DNA of 6,578 bases, from positions 1 to 6,578 of the forward strand of contig JABHOU010000585.1 of the NCBI GenBank assembly GCA_018695085.1, given 5' to 3'. This DNA comes from Opitutia bacterium (GTDB lineage Bacteria > Verrucomicrobiota > Verrucomicrobiia > Opitutales > Seribacteraceae). Of this stretch, positions 1 to 6,329 are shown piece by piece. Position 1 is the first letter of the stretch; each line of letters starts with the position of its first letter. Under the pieces are notes generated by a model. That model did not search any database. It had not been told where the DNA came from and was given only the letters and a program-made list of their open reading frames with translations. The position numbers were made by a program, and so were the translations under genes.

Positions 1-1
1 C

Positions 2-637
2 ACCGGCAATGCTAACTACGCCTGGATTCTCCACATGCTCGCCAAGCTCTCCCAGAACGGTACCGCCGGGTTCGTCCTCGCCAACGGGGCCATGTCAACC
101 AACACCAAAGGCGAAGGAGCCATCCGCCAAAAACTGGTGGAGAACGACCTCGTCGACTGCATGATCGCTCTCCCCGGCCAGCTCTTCTTCACCACCCAGA
201 TCCCCGTCTGTCTCTGGTTCCTATCCAAGAACAAACAAGGCGACCCCCAACGCGGCCACCGCAACCGGGAAAACCAGACCCTCTTTATCGACGCCCGCAA
301 GATCGGGTCCATGATCAGCCGCACCCAAAAGGAACTCAGCCCCGAGGACATTTCCGGCATCGCCAAGACCTACCACGACTGGCGATCCGAATCTGGCGAC
401 ACCTACGAAGACATTGCCGGCTACTGCAAGTCCGCCACCCTCGAGGAAATTCAGAAGCACGACTACGTGCTCACCCCCGGTCGCTACGTCGGAGCCGCCC
501 CCATCGAGGACGATGGCATCCCCTTCGAGACCAAAATGACCGAGCTCAGCCAGACCCTCTACGCCCAGATGGAGGAATCCAACCAACTCGACTCCGTCAT
601 CCGCAAAAACTTGGAGGGTTTGGGGTATGGAGGGTGA
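2..637 (+). CDS. hsdM: Type I restriction-modification methyltransferase subunit HsdM (5'-truncated by window edge)
   Basis: This is the C-terminal 211 residues of the N6-adenine methyltransferase subunit. The reading frame is already open at base 2, so the Met at base 35 is internal and not the start. The fragment begins with GNANYAWILHML and NGTAGFVLANGAMS (about residues 2-32). This is the conserved HsdM stretch just after the catalytic NPPF motif, which must lie upstream of the window together with the SAM-binding motif. It continues with the family pattern ALPGQLFFTTQIPVCLWFL and a basic, helical C-terminus ending in LDSVIRKNLEGLGYGG. HsdM pairs with HsdS (M2S) to methylate adenine in the target sequence, protecting host DNA, and is also part of the R2M2S1 nuclease. 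Full HsdM proteins are usually about 500 residues, so roughly 300 are missing here. The stop codon lies inside the start of hsdS, so the two genes are translationally coupled. A diverged copy of this gene's 3' end occurs again after hsdS. Confidence 0.96.
   Translation, partial: TGNANYAWILHMLAKLSQNGTAGFVLANGAMSTNTKGEGAIRQKLVENDLVDCMIALPGQLFFTTQIPVCLWFLSKNKQGDPQRGHRNRENQTLFIDARKIGSMISRTQKELSPEDISGIAKTYHDWRSESGDTYEDIAGYCKSATLEEIQKHDYVLTPGRYVGAAPIEDDGIPFETKMTELSQTLYAQMEESNQLDSVIRKNLEGLGYGG
568..600 (+). repeat. Direct repeat copy 1 (in hsdM 3' end)
   Basis: This 33-bp segment in the last codons of hsdM matches 1948-1980 at 29 of 33 positions, exactly 1380 bp away and in the same orientation. 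It encodes the MEESNQLDSVI part of the HsdM tail. With its partner it flanks the whole of hsdS. A second short match, ggggtatgg, follows each copy (622-630 and 2020-2028). Confidence 0.85.
613..618 (+). promoter_or_regulatory. Ribosome binding site of hsdS, inside hsdM
   Basis: GGAGGG sits 8 nt before the ATG at 627, within the last codons of hsdM. It supports that ATG as the hsdS start and implies that hsdS is translated from the hsdM message. Confidence 0.7.
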
Positions 638-1931
638 GTGGCGAAAAGTTAAAGAACTAGTCCAAATCAAAGGTGGTAAAAGACTACCTAAAGGTTCATC
701 TCTTCAGATTAAGAAGAATGATCACCCCTACATTAGAGTTCGTGATATGGAAGGTAGGTACTTACCCAAGAAAGGTCTTGAGTATGTACCAGATGAAATT
801 TTCCCTAAAATAAAGAATTACATCGTAGAGGAAAACAACCTTCTTGTCTCAGTTGTAGGTACAGTAGGACTCATTTCTGTAGTTGATACTTTTTTTCATA
901 ATGCTTCTCAAACTGAGAATTGTACAAGGCTTGCTGGACTGGATAAACAGGATGCTCTGTTTCTTTATTACAGCCTCACAGCACCTAGCGGCCAAAGAGA
1001 AATTGAACTTCAAACTGTTGGAGCGGTTCAACCCAAGCTCCCAGTTTACGGCATTAAAAATATCAATGTAAGATGGCCTGAAAAATCACAAAGAATGGCG
1101 ATTGCCCATGTCTTGGGATCGTTGGACGACAAGATCGAGTTGAATCGGCGGATGAACGAGACGCTGGAGGGGATGGCCCAGGCCTTGTTCAAGAGCTGGT
1201 TCGTGGACTTCGATCCGGTGATCGACAATGCCCTTGCCGCCGGCAATCCCATCCCCGAACCCCTTGCCCAACGGGCGGAAACCCGCCGCCAAGCACTAGC
1301 CAGCGGAACCGCCAACCGCGAGTCCGCCCAAACCTTCCCCGCCTCCTTCCGCTTCACCGAAGAACTCGGGTGGATCCCTGAGGGGTGGGAGATCGGCCAA
1401 ATCTCAGAGTTATTTGAACTACATCGTGGATTCGACCTTTCAGCCAAAAAACGAACGTACGGTTTATTTCCTGTATATTCTGCAGGTGGCATTCATGGAA
1501 TGCATAATGAATACAAAATGGATCCGCCTGGGATAATAACTGGAAGATCTGGGGTCATTGGTAATGTATATCTTAGCCTAACTCGGTATTGGCCTCTTAA
1601 TACGACTTTATATGTTAGAAGTTTTCGAAAGTGTGGCCCCTTCTATGCTTTACATTTTTTAAGACGTTTAGACTTGAAAGTCTATAACTCGGGATCAGCA
1701 GTTCCATCTTTAAACCGAAACTACGTTCACGCTTCAGAAACTTTCATTCCATCCAATGAAGCGTTAGAAGCTTTCGAAGTTTTATTAGCAGACTTATACA
1801 AAAAGATTAAAGCAAATGACGAAGAGTCCAAACAACTCGCCAAGCTACGGGACGTGCTTCTGCCGAAGCTGATATCCGGGGAGCTGCGCATCCCGCAGGC
1901 GGAAAAGATGGTGGAGGAAGCGGTGGCATGA
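627..1931 (+). CDS. hsdS: Type I restriction-modification specificity subunit HsdS
   Basis: A 434-residue DNA-recognition subunit of normal length with the standard two-TRD layout. TRD1 covers about residues 4-152, with HPYIRVRDM, the NLLVSVVGTVG strand pattern and NASQTENCTRL typical of the family. A central helical spacer follows (about 155-198), including LDDKIELNRRMNETLEGMAQ and KSWFVDFDPV, a hallmark of HsdS. A linker leads to GWIPEGWEIG, where TRD2 begins (about 248-390), with GIITGRSGVIGNV, YWPLNTTLYV and AVPSLNRNYV. The C-terminal conserved helix ends in LAKLRDVLLPKLISGELRIP. Each TRD reads one half of a bipartite target and the helices set the spacing and dock HsdM. The target itself cannot be read from sequence. 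The gene overlaps hsdM by 11 bp. The TRD-coding parts are strikingly AT-rich compared with the GC-rich spacer and ends, a sign of exchange of recognition domains. Its TGA overlaps the ATG of a small frame (ATGA, 1928-1931). Confidence 0.97.
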   Translation: MEGEWRKVKELVQIKGGKRLPKGSSLQIKKNDHPYIRVRDMEGRYLPKKGLEYVPDEIFPKIKNYIVEENNLLVSVVGTVGLISVVDTFFHNASQTENCTRLAGLDKQDALFLYYSLTAPSGQREIELQTVGAVQPKLPVYGIKNINVRWPEKSQRMAIAHVLGSLDDKIELNRRMNETLEGMAQALFKSWFVDFDPVIDNALAAGNPIPEPLAQRAETRRQALASGTANRESAQTFPASFRFTEELGWIPEGWEIGQISELFELHRGFDLSAKKRTYGLFPVYSAGGIHGMHNEYKMDPPGIITGRSGVIGNVYLSLTRYWPLNTTLYVRSFRKCGPFYALHFLRRLDLKVYNSGSAVPSLNRNYVHASETFIPSNEALEAFEVLLADLYKKIKANDEESKQLAKLRDVLLPKLISGELRIPQAEKMVEEAVA

Positions 1932-2077
1932 GGCGCTTGGCACACAGGATGGTGGAATCCAATCAACTCGACACCATCATTGAAGAAAAACTTCGAAAGA
2001 GCCCGGGCGGAAAACTGAAGGGGTATGGGCTAGTCATCTTACCAAAAGAAAAAAAGCCGACCCCCGCTACGCAGTGA
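1928..2077 (+). pseudogene. Remnant of a second hsdM 3' end (49-residue frame)
   Basis: A short frame whose ATG overlaps the hsdS stop as ATGA. From residue 7 it reads RMVESNQLDTIIEEKLRK, then a 6-residue insertion relative to hsdM, then LKGYG, aligning with the real HsdM tail QMEESNQLDSVIRKNLEG and LGYGG. After that the similarity ends and the frame runs on into LVILPKEKKPTPATQ before a TGA. In the true hsdM-hsdS junction, ggggtATGg starts hsdS. Here the equivalent ggggtATGggc is followed at once by TAG (2025-2033), so no second hsdS follows. The simplest reading is a decayed leftover of a duplicated or exchanged hsdM-hsdS unit. A translated small protein coupled to hsdS is possible because the frame is open and has the overlap, but no other evidence supports it. 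Confidence 0.72.
1948..1980 (+). repeat. Direct repeat copy 2 (after hsdS)
   Basis: The partner of 568-600, with 29 of 33 bases identical. It encodes MVESNQLDTII in the same reading phase as in hsdM. Most differences are codon-level changes that leave the peptide similar, which points to an ancient protein-coding copy and not to chance similarity. Confidence 0.85.
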
Positions 2078-2131
2078 TCAGCCTATTCCCTAACAATCGA
2101 TGAAAACATGTTCCAAAGCAAGTAGAACCCA
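2078..2131 (+). other. Leader of hsdR without an evident ribosome binding site
   Basis: The 54 bp before the hsdR ATG contain no clear GGAGG-like element; the bases just before the start read aagtagaaccca. No convincing -35/-10 pair is visible either. HsdR may be translated weakly or in a Shine-Dalgarno-independent way, which would differ from the tightly coupled hsdM-hsdS pair. This is inference. Confidence 0.35.
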
Positions 2132-5100
2132 ATGAGTTTCAACGAGGCAGCCTTGGAAGAAGCGATCATCGAGATGCTCGGTGAGCAGGGTTATCCGCAC
2201 CTGGTGGGCGAGCAAATCGAACGTTCCCCGCAAGAGGTGTTGATCAAGGAGGATTTGCGAAAGTTCCTGATCGCACGCTACGCGAAGGATGGAATCACCG
2301 AGGGGGAGATCGAGAAGATCATCAAGCAACTCGAAGCCTTTTCTTCGGCCGATCTTTACGAGAGCAACAAGCAGATCATGAAGATGGTCTCGGACGGGTT
2401 TCTGCTGAAGAGGGAGGATCGCAGCCAAAAGGATTTGTTCGTCGAGTTGATCGACTACTCGGGACTGACCGAGTTGCGCGAACCGGTGGAGGGCGAGGTC
2501 CTCACGGTGGGTGAGAGCGGTGGTTCGTACGGGTCAGGTGCAGGAAAAAATATTTTTAAGATGGTCAACCAGTTGGAGATCATCGGGCGGGAGCGGCGGA
2601 TTCCGGACGGGATCCTCTACGTCAACGGGTTGCCCTTGGTGGTGTTTGAATTCAAGAGCGCGACTCGGGAAGAGGCGACAATCTTCCAGGCTTTCGAGCA
2701 ACTAACCAAACGTTACAAACGAGATATTCCTGAACTTTTTAAATACAATGCGTTTTGTGTGATCAGTGATGGCGTGAACAGCAAAGTGGGCTCGTTCTTT
2801 GCTAAGTATGAATTTTTCTACGCTTGGCGCAAGACCGACGGGGCGGACTTGGTGGAGGCGGAGGGGATCGATTCACTCGACACCCTAGTGAAGGGTTTGT
2901 TCGACCGGACGCGTCTGGTGGACGTGATCCGCAACTTCGTCTATTTCCCGGATGTCTCGCGCTCGGAGCAAAAGATCCTTTGCCGGTATCCGCAGTACTA
3001 CGCGACCAAGAAATTGTTCGAGAGCGTGCTGGCCCACAGAAAGCCGGTGGGGGATGGTAAGGGCGGCACTTATTTCGGGGCCACGGGGTGCGGGAAGAGT
3101 TTTACCATGCTTTTCCTCGCCCGCCTGCTGATGCGCAGCGTGGAGCTGGCCAGCCCGACGATCGTGCTGATCACGGACCGGACGGATTTGGATGACCAGT
3201 TGTCGGGCTTGTTCACCAACGGGAAGGGATACCTGGGGGACGAGTCGGTGATCAGCGTGGAGAGCCGGGACCATTTGCGCGAGTTGTTGAAGGATCGAAA
3301 CAGCGGGGGGGTATTCCTTTCCACGATCCACAAGTTCACCGAGGACACGGAGCTCCTGACCGAGCGCACGAACGTGATCTGCATTTCGGACGAGGCCCAC
3401 CGCAGCCAGGTGAACCTGGAACAAAAGCTGAAGTGGACCGAGGAGGGACTGGTAAAGACCTTCGGGTTCGCCAAGTACCTGCACGATTCCCTGCCCAACG
3501 CGACTTACGTAGGATTCACCGGGACACCGATCGATGCGACCCTGGACGTATTCGGGGAAGTGGTGGACGCCTACACCATGACGGAGTCGGTGGTGGACGA
3601 GATCACGGTGCGCATCGTCTACGAGGGCCGTGCCGCGAAGGTGGTGCTGGACAATTCCAAGCTCAAGGAGATCGAGGACTACTACGCGCGTTGCGCCGAG
3701 GACGGGGCAAGCGAGCATGCGATCGAGGAGAGCAAGAAGGCGACCACGAACATGGGTTCTATCCTAGGCGACCCGGATCGGATCAAGGCCTTGGCGGCGG
3801 ATTTCGTGGAGCATTACGAAAAGCGTGTGAGCGAGGGGTCGACGGTGGCGGGGAAGGCGATGTTCGTGAGCAGCAACCGGACGGTGGCCTACGATTTCTA
3901 CAAGGAGGTGATCGCCCTGCGCCCGGAATGGGCCGAGGTGAAGACCTGCGCCGAGGGCATGGAACTAAGCGAGGCGGAGGCCAAGACGATTAAGCCGATG
4001 GAGCGCATCAAGATGGTGATGACCCGGGGCAAGGACGACGAGGCAGCCCTCTACGATTTGCTGGGCACCAGCGACTACCGCAAGGAGCTGGACCGGCAAT
4101 TCAAGAATGCGAAGTCGAACTTCAAGATCGCGATCTTGGTCGACATGTGGCTGACGGGCTTCGACGTGCCCTTCCTCGATACCATCTATATCGATAAACC
4201 GATCCAGCGACATAACCTGATCCAGACGATTTCCCGGGTGAACCGGAAGTTCGAGAACAAGCAGAAGGGGCTGGTGGTCGACTACGTCGGGATCAAGAAG
4301 CAGATGAACCTCGCCCTGGCCCAGTACTCGAAGTCGGACAGCGCCAACATCGAGGAGATCAACCTCTCGATCAAGGTGGCCAAGGATCACCTCGACCTCC
4401 TGAACAAACTTTTCCATACCTTCGACCTCTCGCCCTACTTCACGGGTTCGCCCCTGGAAAAGCTGAGGTGCCTCAATGCGGCCTCTGAGTTCGCCCAGGT
4501 GACGGAGAAGGTGGAGACGCGCTTCACGGGGTTGGTCAAGCGACTGAAGGCGGCCTACGACGTATGCAGCGGGAGCGACGCCTTCAATGACGAGGAGCGC
4601 GACCGCATCCATTTCTACCTCGCGGTACGATCGATCATTGCGAAGTTGACCAAGGGCGAAGCCCCCGATACCGCCCAGATGAACGCCAAGGTGCGCGACA
4701 TGATAAGCGAGGCGATCAAGAGCGACGGGGTGGAGGAAATCTTCAAGCTCGGGGATGAGGACGCCCCCCAGATCGACATCTTCGAGGGCGACTACTTGTC
4801 GAAGATCGAGAAGATCAAGTTGCCCAACACCAAGGTCAAGCTGCTCCAGCAAATGCTCAAGCGAGCGATCACCGACTTCAAGAAGGTGAACAAGATCAAG
4901 GGGGTGGATTTCTCCAAGAAATTCAACGTCTTGGTGGAGAAGTACAACGAGCGCAACGAACAGGACGTACTGGTAAGCGGCGTGCTGGAGGACTTCACCG
5001 AGGAGATCCTCAAGCTCTTGGATGAATTGAAGAAGGAAAAGGAATCCTTCGCCGAGCTGGGCATCGACATCGAGGAGAAGGCGTTTTACGACATCCTCAA

Positions 5101-5353
5101 GTCGCTCGCCTTCAAGTACGAGTTCACCTACCCCGAGGACAAGCTTTTGGAATTGGCCAAGCTGGTGAAAACCGAAGTGGACGACAAGGCGAAGTACACC
5201 GACTGGAGCCAGCGTGACGACATCAAGGCCGAATTAAAGGTCAGCCTGATCATCTTACTCGCTAATAACGACTACCCACCCGTGGATCGAGACGAAGTGT
5301 ACAAGGAAATCTTCGAACAGGCCCAGAACTTCAAAAAGCACCAAGCGGCGTAG
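2132..5353 (+). CDS. hsdR: Type I restriction enzyme HsdR, translocase-endonuclease subunit
   Basis: A full-length 1073-residue restriction subunit, close to the 1000-1100 usual for the family. The N-terminal PD-(D/E)XK nuclease has D159, E173 and K175 in IPDGILYVNGLPL followed by FEFKSA. The SF2 motor follows: Walker A GATGCGKS (316-323, K322), motif Ia ITDRTDLDDQ (about 347-356), DEAH box at 420-423 in ISDEAHRSQ, motif III TGTP (463-466), motif V around MWLTGFDVP (672-680) and motif VI QTISRVNR (698-705). The remainder to the end is a charged, mostly helical C-terminal region of the type that docks HsdR onto the methylase. With HsdM and HsdS it hydrolyses ATP to pull in unmethylated DNA and cuts at a distance. 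The start is the first ATG after an in-frame TAG at 2123-2125. No good Shine-Dalgarno precedes it, and a 200-bp gap separates it from hsdS. Residues about 190-231 are coded by unusually AT-rich DNA. No catalytic residue is missing. Confidence 0.98.
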   Translation: MSFNEAALEEAIIEMLGEQGYPHLVGEQIERSPQEVLIKEDLRKFLIARYAKDGITEGEIEKIIKQLEAFSSADLYESNKQIMKMVSDGFLLKREDRSQKDLFVELIDYSGLTELREPVEGEVLTVGESGGSYGSGAGKNIFKMVNQLEIIGRERRIPDGILYVNGLPLVVFEFKSATREEATIFQAFEQLTKRYKRDIPELFKYNAFCVISDGVNSKVGSFFAKYEFFYAWRKTDGADLVEAEGIDSLDTLVKGLFDRTRLVDVIRNFVYFPDVSRSEQKILCRYPQYYATKKLFESVLAHRKPVGDGKGGTYFGATGCGKSFTMLFLARLLMRSVELASPTIVLITDRTDLDDQLSGLFTNGKGYLGDESVISVESRDHLRELLKDRNSGGVFLSTIHKFTEDTELLTERTNVICISDEAHRSQVNLEQKLKWTEEGLVKTFGFAKYLHDSLPNATYVGFTGTPIDATLDVFGEVVDAYTMTESVVDEITVRIVYEGRAAKVVLDNSKLKEIEDYYARCAEDGASEHAIEESKKATTNMGSILGDPDRIKALAADFVEHYEKRVSEGSTVAGKAMFVSSNRTVAYDFYKEVIALRPEWAEVKTCAEGMELSEAEAKTIKPMERIKMVMTRGKDDEAALYDLLGTSDYRKELDRQFKNAKSNFKIAILVDMWLTGFDVPFLDTIYIDKPIQRHNLIQTISRVNRKFENKQKGLVVDYVGIKKQMNLALAQYSKSDSANIEEINLSIKVAKDHLDLLNKLFHTFDLSPYFTGSPLEKLRCLNAASEFAQVTEKVETRFTGLVKRLKAAYDVCSGSDAFNDEERDRIHFYLAVRSIIAKLTKGEAPDTAQMNAKVRDMISEAIKSDGVEEIFKLGDEDAPQIDIFEGDYLSKIEKIKLPNTKVKLLQQMLKRAITDFKKVNKIKGVDFSKKFNVLVEKYNERNEQDVLVSGVLEDFTEEILKLLDELKKEKESFAELGIDIEEKAFYDILKSLAFKYEFTYPEDKLLELAKLVKTEVDDKAKYTDWSQRDDIKAELKVSLIILLANNDYPPVDRDEVYKEIFEQAQNFKKHQAA

Positions 5354-5390
5354 GCATTGCCTGCCGGGAGCCACACATAGGCTTCCTGAT

Positions 5391-5525
5391 AATCACAGCC
5401 AGCCTTTTGGCATGGACATCCACTTGGATTGCGCTCAGTGCCACTACCACCCGTTCGACCAGTGGACTCAGAAGGAGGTTTGCGATATGGACGCAGGGCG
5501 CGAGGTTGCTCGCGCTCTTTGGTAG
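5391..5525 (+). pseudogene. Fragment of a planctomycete-type DUF1549 (PSCyt2) cytochrome protein
   Basis: Reading in frame from about 5394, the peptide is HSQPFGMDIHLDCAQCH, then YHPFDQWTQKE, and it ends at a TAG at 5523. The pattern (S)Q-x-FLG-x-x-I-x-CAQCH-x-HPFD-x-WTQ is the signature core of DUF1549, the domain that follows PSCyt1 in large planctomycete and verrucomicrobial cytochrome proteins. Only about 28 residues are recognisable. There is no N-terminal PSCyt1 part before it, since hsdR ends 58 bp upstream. The expected continuation after WTQ-x-DYY is absent and the frame stops within 15 codons. It is therefore a broken remnant, not a working gene. It contains a CxxCH haem-binding type motif. 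It probably represents the chromosomal gene disrupted when the RM locus arrived, or a leftover from deletion. Confidence 0.68.
5495..5518 (+). terminator. Strong hairpin downstream of hsdR
   Basis: AGGGCGCGAG and CTCGCGCTCT form a 10-bp stem (one G-U pair, seven consecutive perfect pairs in the inner part) closing a GTTG tetraloop. Only a short TTT follows, so classical Rho-independent activity is doubtful. It is the first strong dyad after hsdR and could end that transcript. It could equally be part of a repeat or an attenuator, because it lies inside a 12-codon frame with a good ribosome binding site. Confidence 0.45.
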
Positions 5526-5762
5526 GCCTCTAGCGCTGATGGTCAAAGGGTTCGCGCGCCTGGCGAGCCGACTAGCAAGGTGGGTCAAAGGGACGGGCAA
5601 AGCGCGCGAGAAGACGAAAAAAGGCTGAAAAAGCTCTCGCAGGGAGCGCCGACTACCTAGCGCAATTAGAATCCCGGGACACATGGTAGGTGTATGACAA
5701 AATATACTATGTCCTTCTATCGCGCCGGACGAGCAAGGCCTCAGGCGAGGAGAAGAAGCTCG
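5526..5762. other. Intergenic stretch without a recognisable gene
   Basis: Apart from the short repeats at 5541-5609, nothing here codes convincingly. Its 3' part (about 5690-5720) is AT-richer and includes TATACT at 5703-5708, which resembles a -10 box about 75 bp before the next gene. No matching -35 element sits at the usual spacing, so a promoter is only a suggestion. Confidence 0.35.
5541..5609 (+). repeat. Short direct and inverted repeats in GC-rich intergenic DNA
   Basis: GGTCAAAGGG occurs at 5541-5550 and again at 5583-5592, 42 bp apart. TCGCGCGC at 5552-5559 is the reverse complement of GCGCGCGA at 5602-5609. The arrangement looks like a diverged internal duplication or a long imperfect stem. 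No protein family is recognisable in any frame here; the one open + frame gives a low-complexity Arg/Lys/Ala-rich peptide. Confidence 0.5.
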
Positions 5763-5772
5763 AAAGGAGGTG
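5763..5772 (+). promoter_or_regulatory. Near-perfect Shine-Dalgarno that decides a TTG start
   Basis: AAAGGAGGTG is almost fully complementary to the 3' end of 16S rRNA. A GTG inside it (5770-5772) is in frame with the downstream gene but cannot be the start, because the ribosome would be bound on top of it. The TTG at 5779-5781 lies 8 nt beyond GGAGG and is the natural initiation codon. Confidence 0.8.
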
Positions 5773-5778
5773 TTTTAC

Positions 5779-6165
5779 TTGAATCGAAATAGAATTCTAA
5801 AAAAAGCAATTCTGGCAATCCATGCCCTGGAAGCACTGGCTCCCGAGGTAGACTTCGGTCTTACCTCGTTGGCCAAGATTCGGCCGGTCCATAAAAAAAC
5901 CGTTGCCGCCAATGACGACGTCGTCGCCGGTGACAACGCGCAAGAGGGCCGTCGGATCGTCCGCGACCTGAGCATGGCCGAATTGCAAGAGGTTCTTCGT
6001 ACTTTGCGCGAGGGCATCGCTTCGCATCCCGATTTCGGAGACGACAGCGAGTTGTTCGGCCGTTGTGGTTTCGTCCGCAGGAGCGAGCGCTCCAGCGGCT
6101 TGACCCGCAAGACGAAGGAGGATTCCGAAGGCGAGGAGGAGCAATCCCCCGAACCCGAGGAATAA
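5779..6165 (+). CDS. Uncharacterised 128-residue protein with acidic tail
   Basis: The TTG start behind an excellent ribosome binding site gives 128 residues. I do not recognise the family. The N-terminus (about 1-22) is short, basic then hydrophobic (NRNRILKKAILAIHALEALA). It is more like an amphipathic helix than a signal peptide, so a cytoplasmic location is likely. The middle holds IRPVHKKTVAANDDVVAG and a predicted helix MAELQEVLRTLREGI (about 72-86). Next comes SELFGRCGFVRRSERSSGLTRK (about 97-118), which has the look of a conserved nucleic-acid-binding or interaction patch. The last 15 or so residues are strongly acidic (EDSEGEEEQSPEPEE). It stands alone, with 0.4 kb of non-coding DNA before it and a GC-rich hairpin after it. 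Nothing ties it functionally to the RM genes. The ribosome binding site, codon-like GC bias and non-random composition support a real gene. Confidence 0.72.
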   Translation: MNRNRILKKAILAIHALEALAPEVDFGLTSLAKIRPVHKKTVAANDDVVAGDNAQEGRRIVRDLSMAELQEVLRTLREGIASHPDFGDDSELFGRCGFVRRSERSSGLTRKTKEDSEGEEEQSPEPEE

Positions 6166-6192
6166 CCTCGTCTCTTCCGGAGTTCCCGCCGT

Positions 6193-6227
6193 CGGGGAGT
6201 CGGGCGGCGCCTTGGCCGCCCCTCCCG
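6193..6227 (+). terminator. GC-rich hairpin after the 128-residue gene
   Basis: GGGCGGC (6202-6208) pairs perfectly with GCCGCCC (6215-6221) around a 6-nt loop. The flanking CGGGGAG and CTCCCG extend the stem with small bulges. It begins 27 bp after the TAA. No T-tract follows, so it may terminate weakly or simply stabilise the message end. Confidence 0.45.
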
Positions 6228-6306
6228 CCCCGCGGCGCGGAACCTGTGGAGAAGGCAAACGAAAACGCTTCCTTGTCGGGGCGAGAAATTGAAGAGAAAA
6301 CCCGCG

Positions 6307-6325
6307 CTCCCGATTGCTCCGGGAG
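6307..6325 (+). repeat. Small inverted repeat
   Basis: CTCCCG (6307-6312) and CGGGAG (6320-6325) form a 6-bp stem with a 7-nt loop in the intergenic region upstream of the PSCyt1 gene. Its role is unknown. Confidence 0.4.
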
Positions 6326-6329
6326 GACG

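Noticed and set aside
627..1931. Phase-variable hsdS with inverted repeats or a simple-sequence tract
   Set aside because: No homopolymer or short tandem tract, no inverted repeat between the two halves, and no recombinase gene are visible in the window.
2885..3718. 277-codon - frame inside hsdR
   Set aside because: The + strand here encodes the intact helicase motifs of HsdR, so the opposite frame is a shadow caused by codon bias.
5407..5628. Open + frame of 73 codons
   Set aside because: It overlaps the better-supported DUF1549 fragment in another frame, its product is low-complexity Arg/Ala/Lys-rich, and no ribosome binding site precedes its start.
5331..5684. Open - frame of 117 codons opposite the cytochrome fragment
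   Set aside because: It runs into the hsdR 3' end, has no recognisable domain or ribosome binding site, and is explained as the antisense shadow of GC-rich DNA.
5770..5778. GTG at 5770 as start of the 128-residue protein
   Set aside because: This GTG is part of the Shine-Dalgarno itself; the TTG at 5779 has the right spacing.
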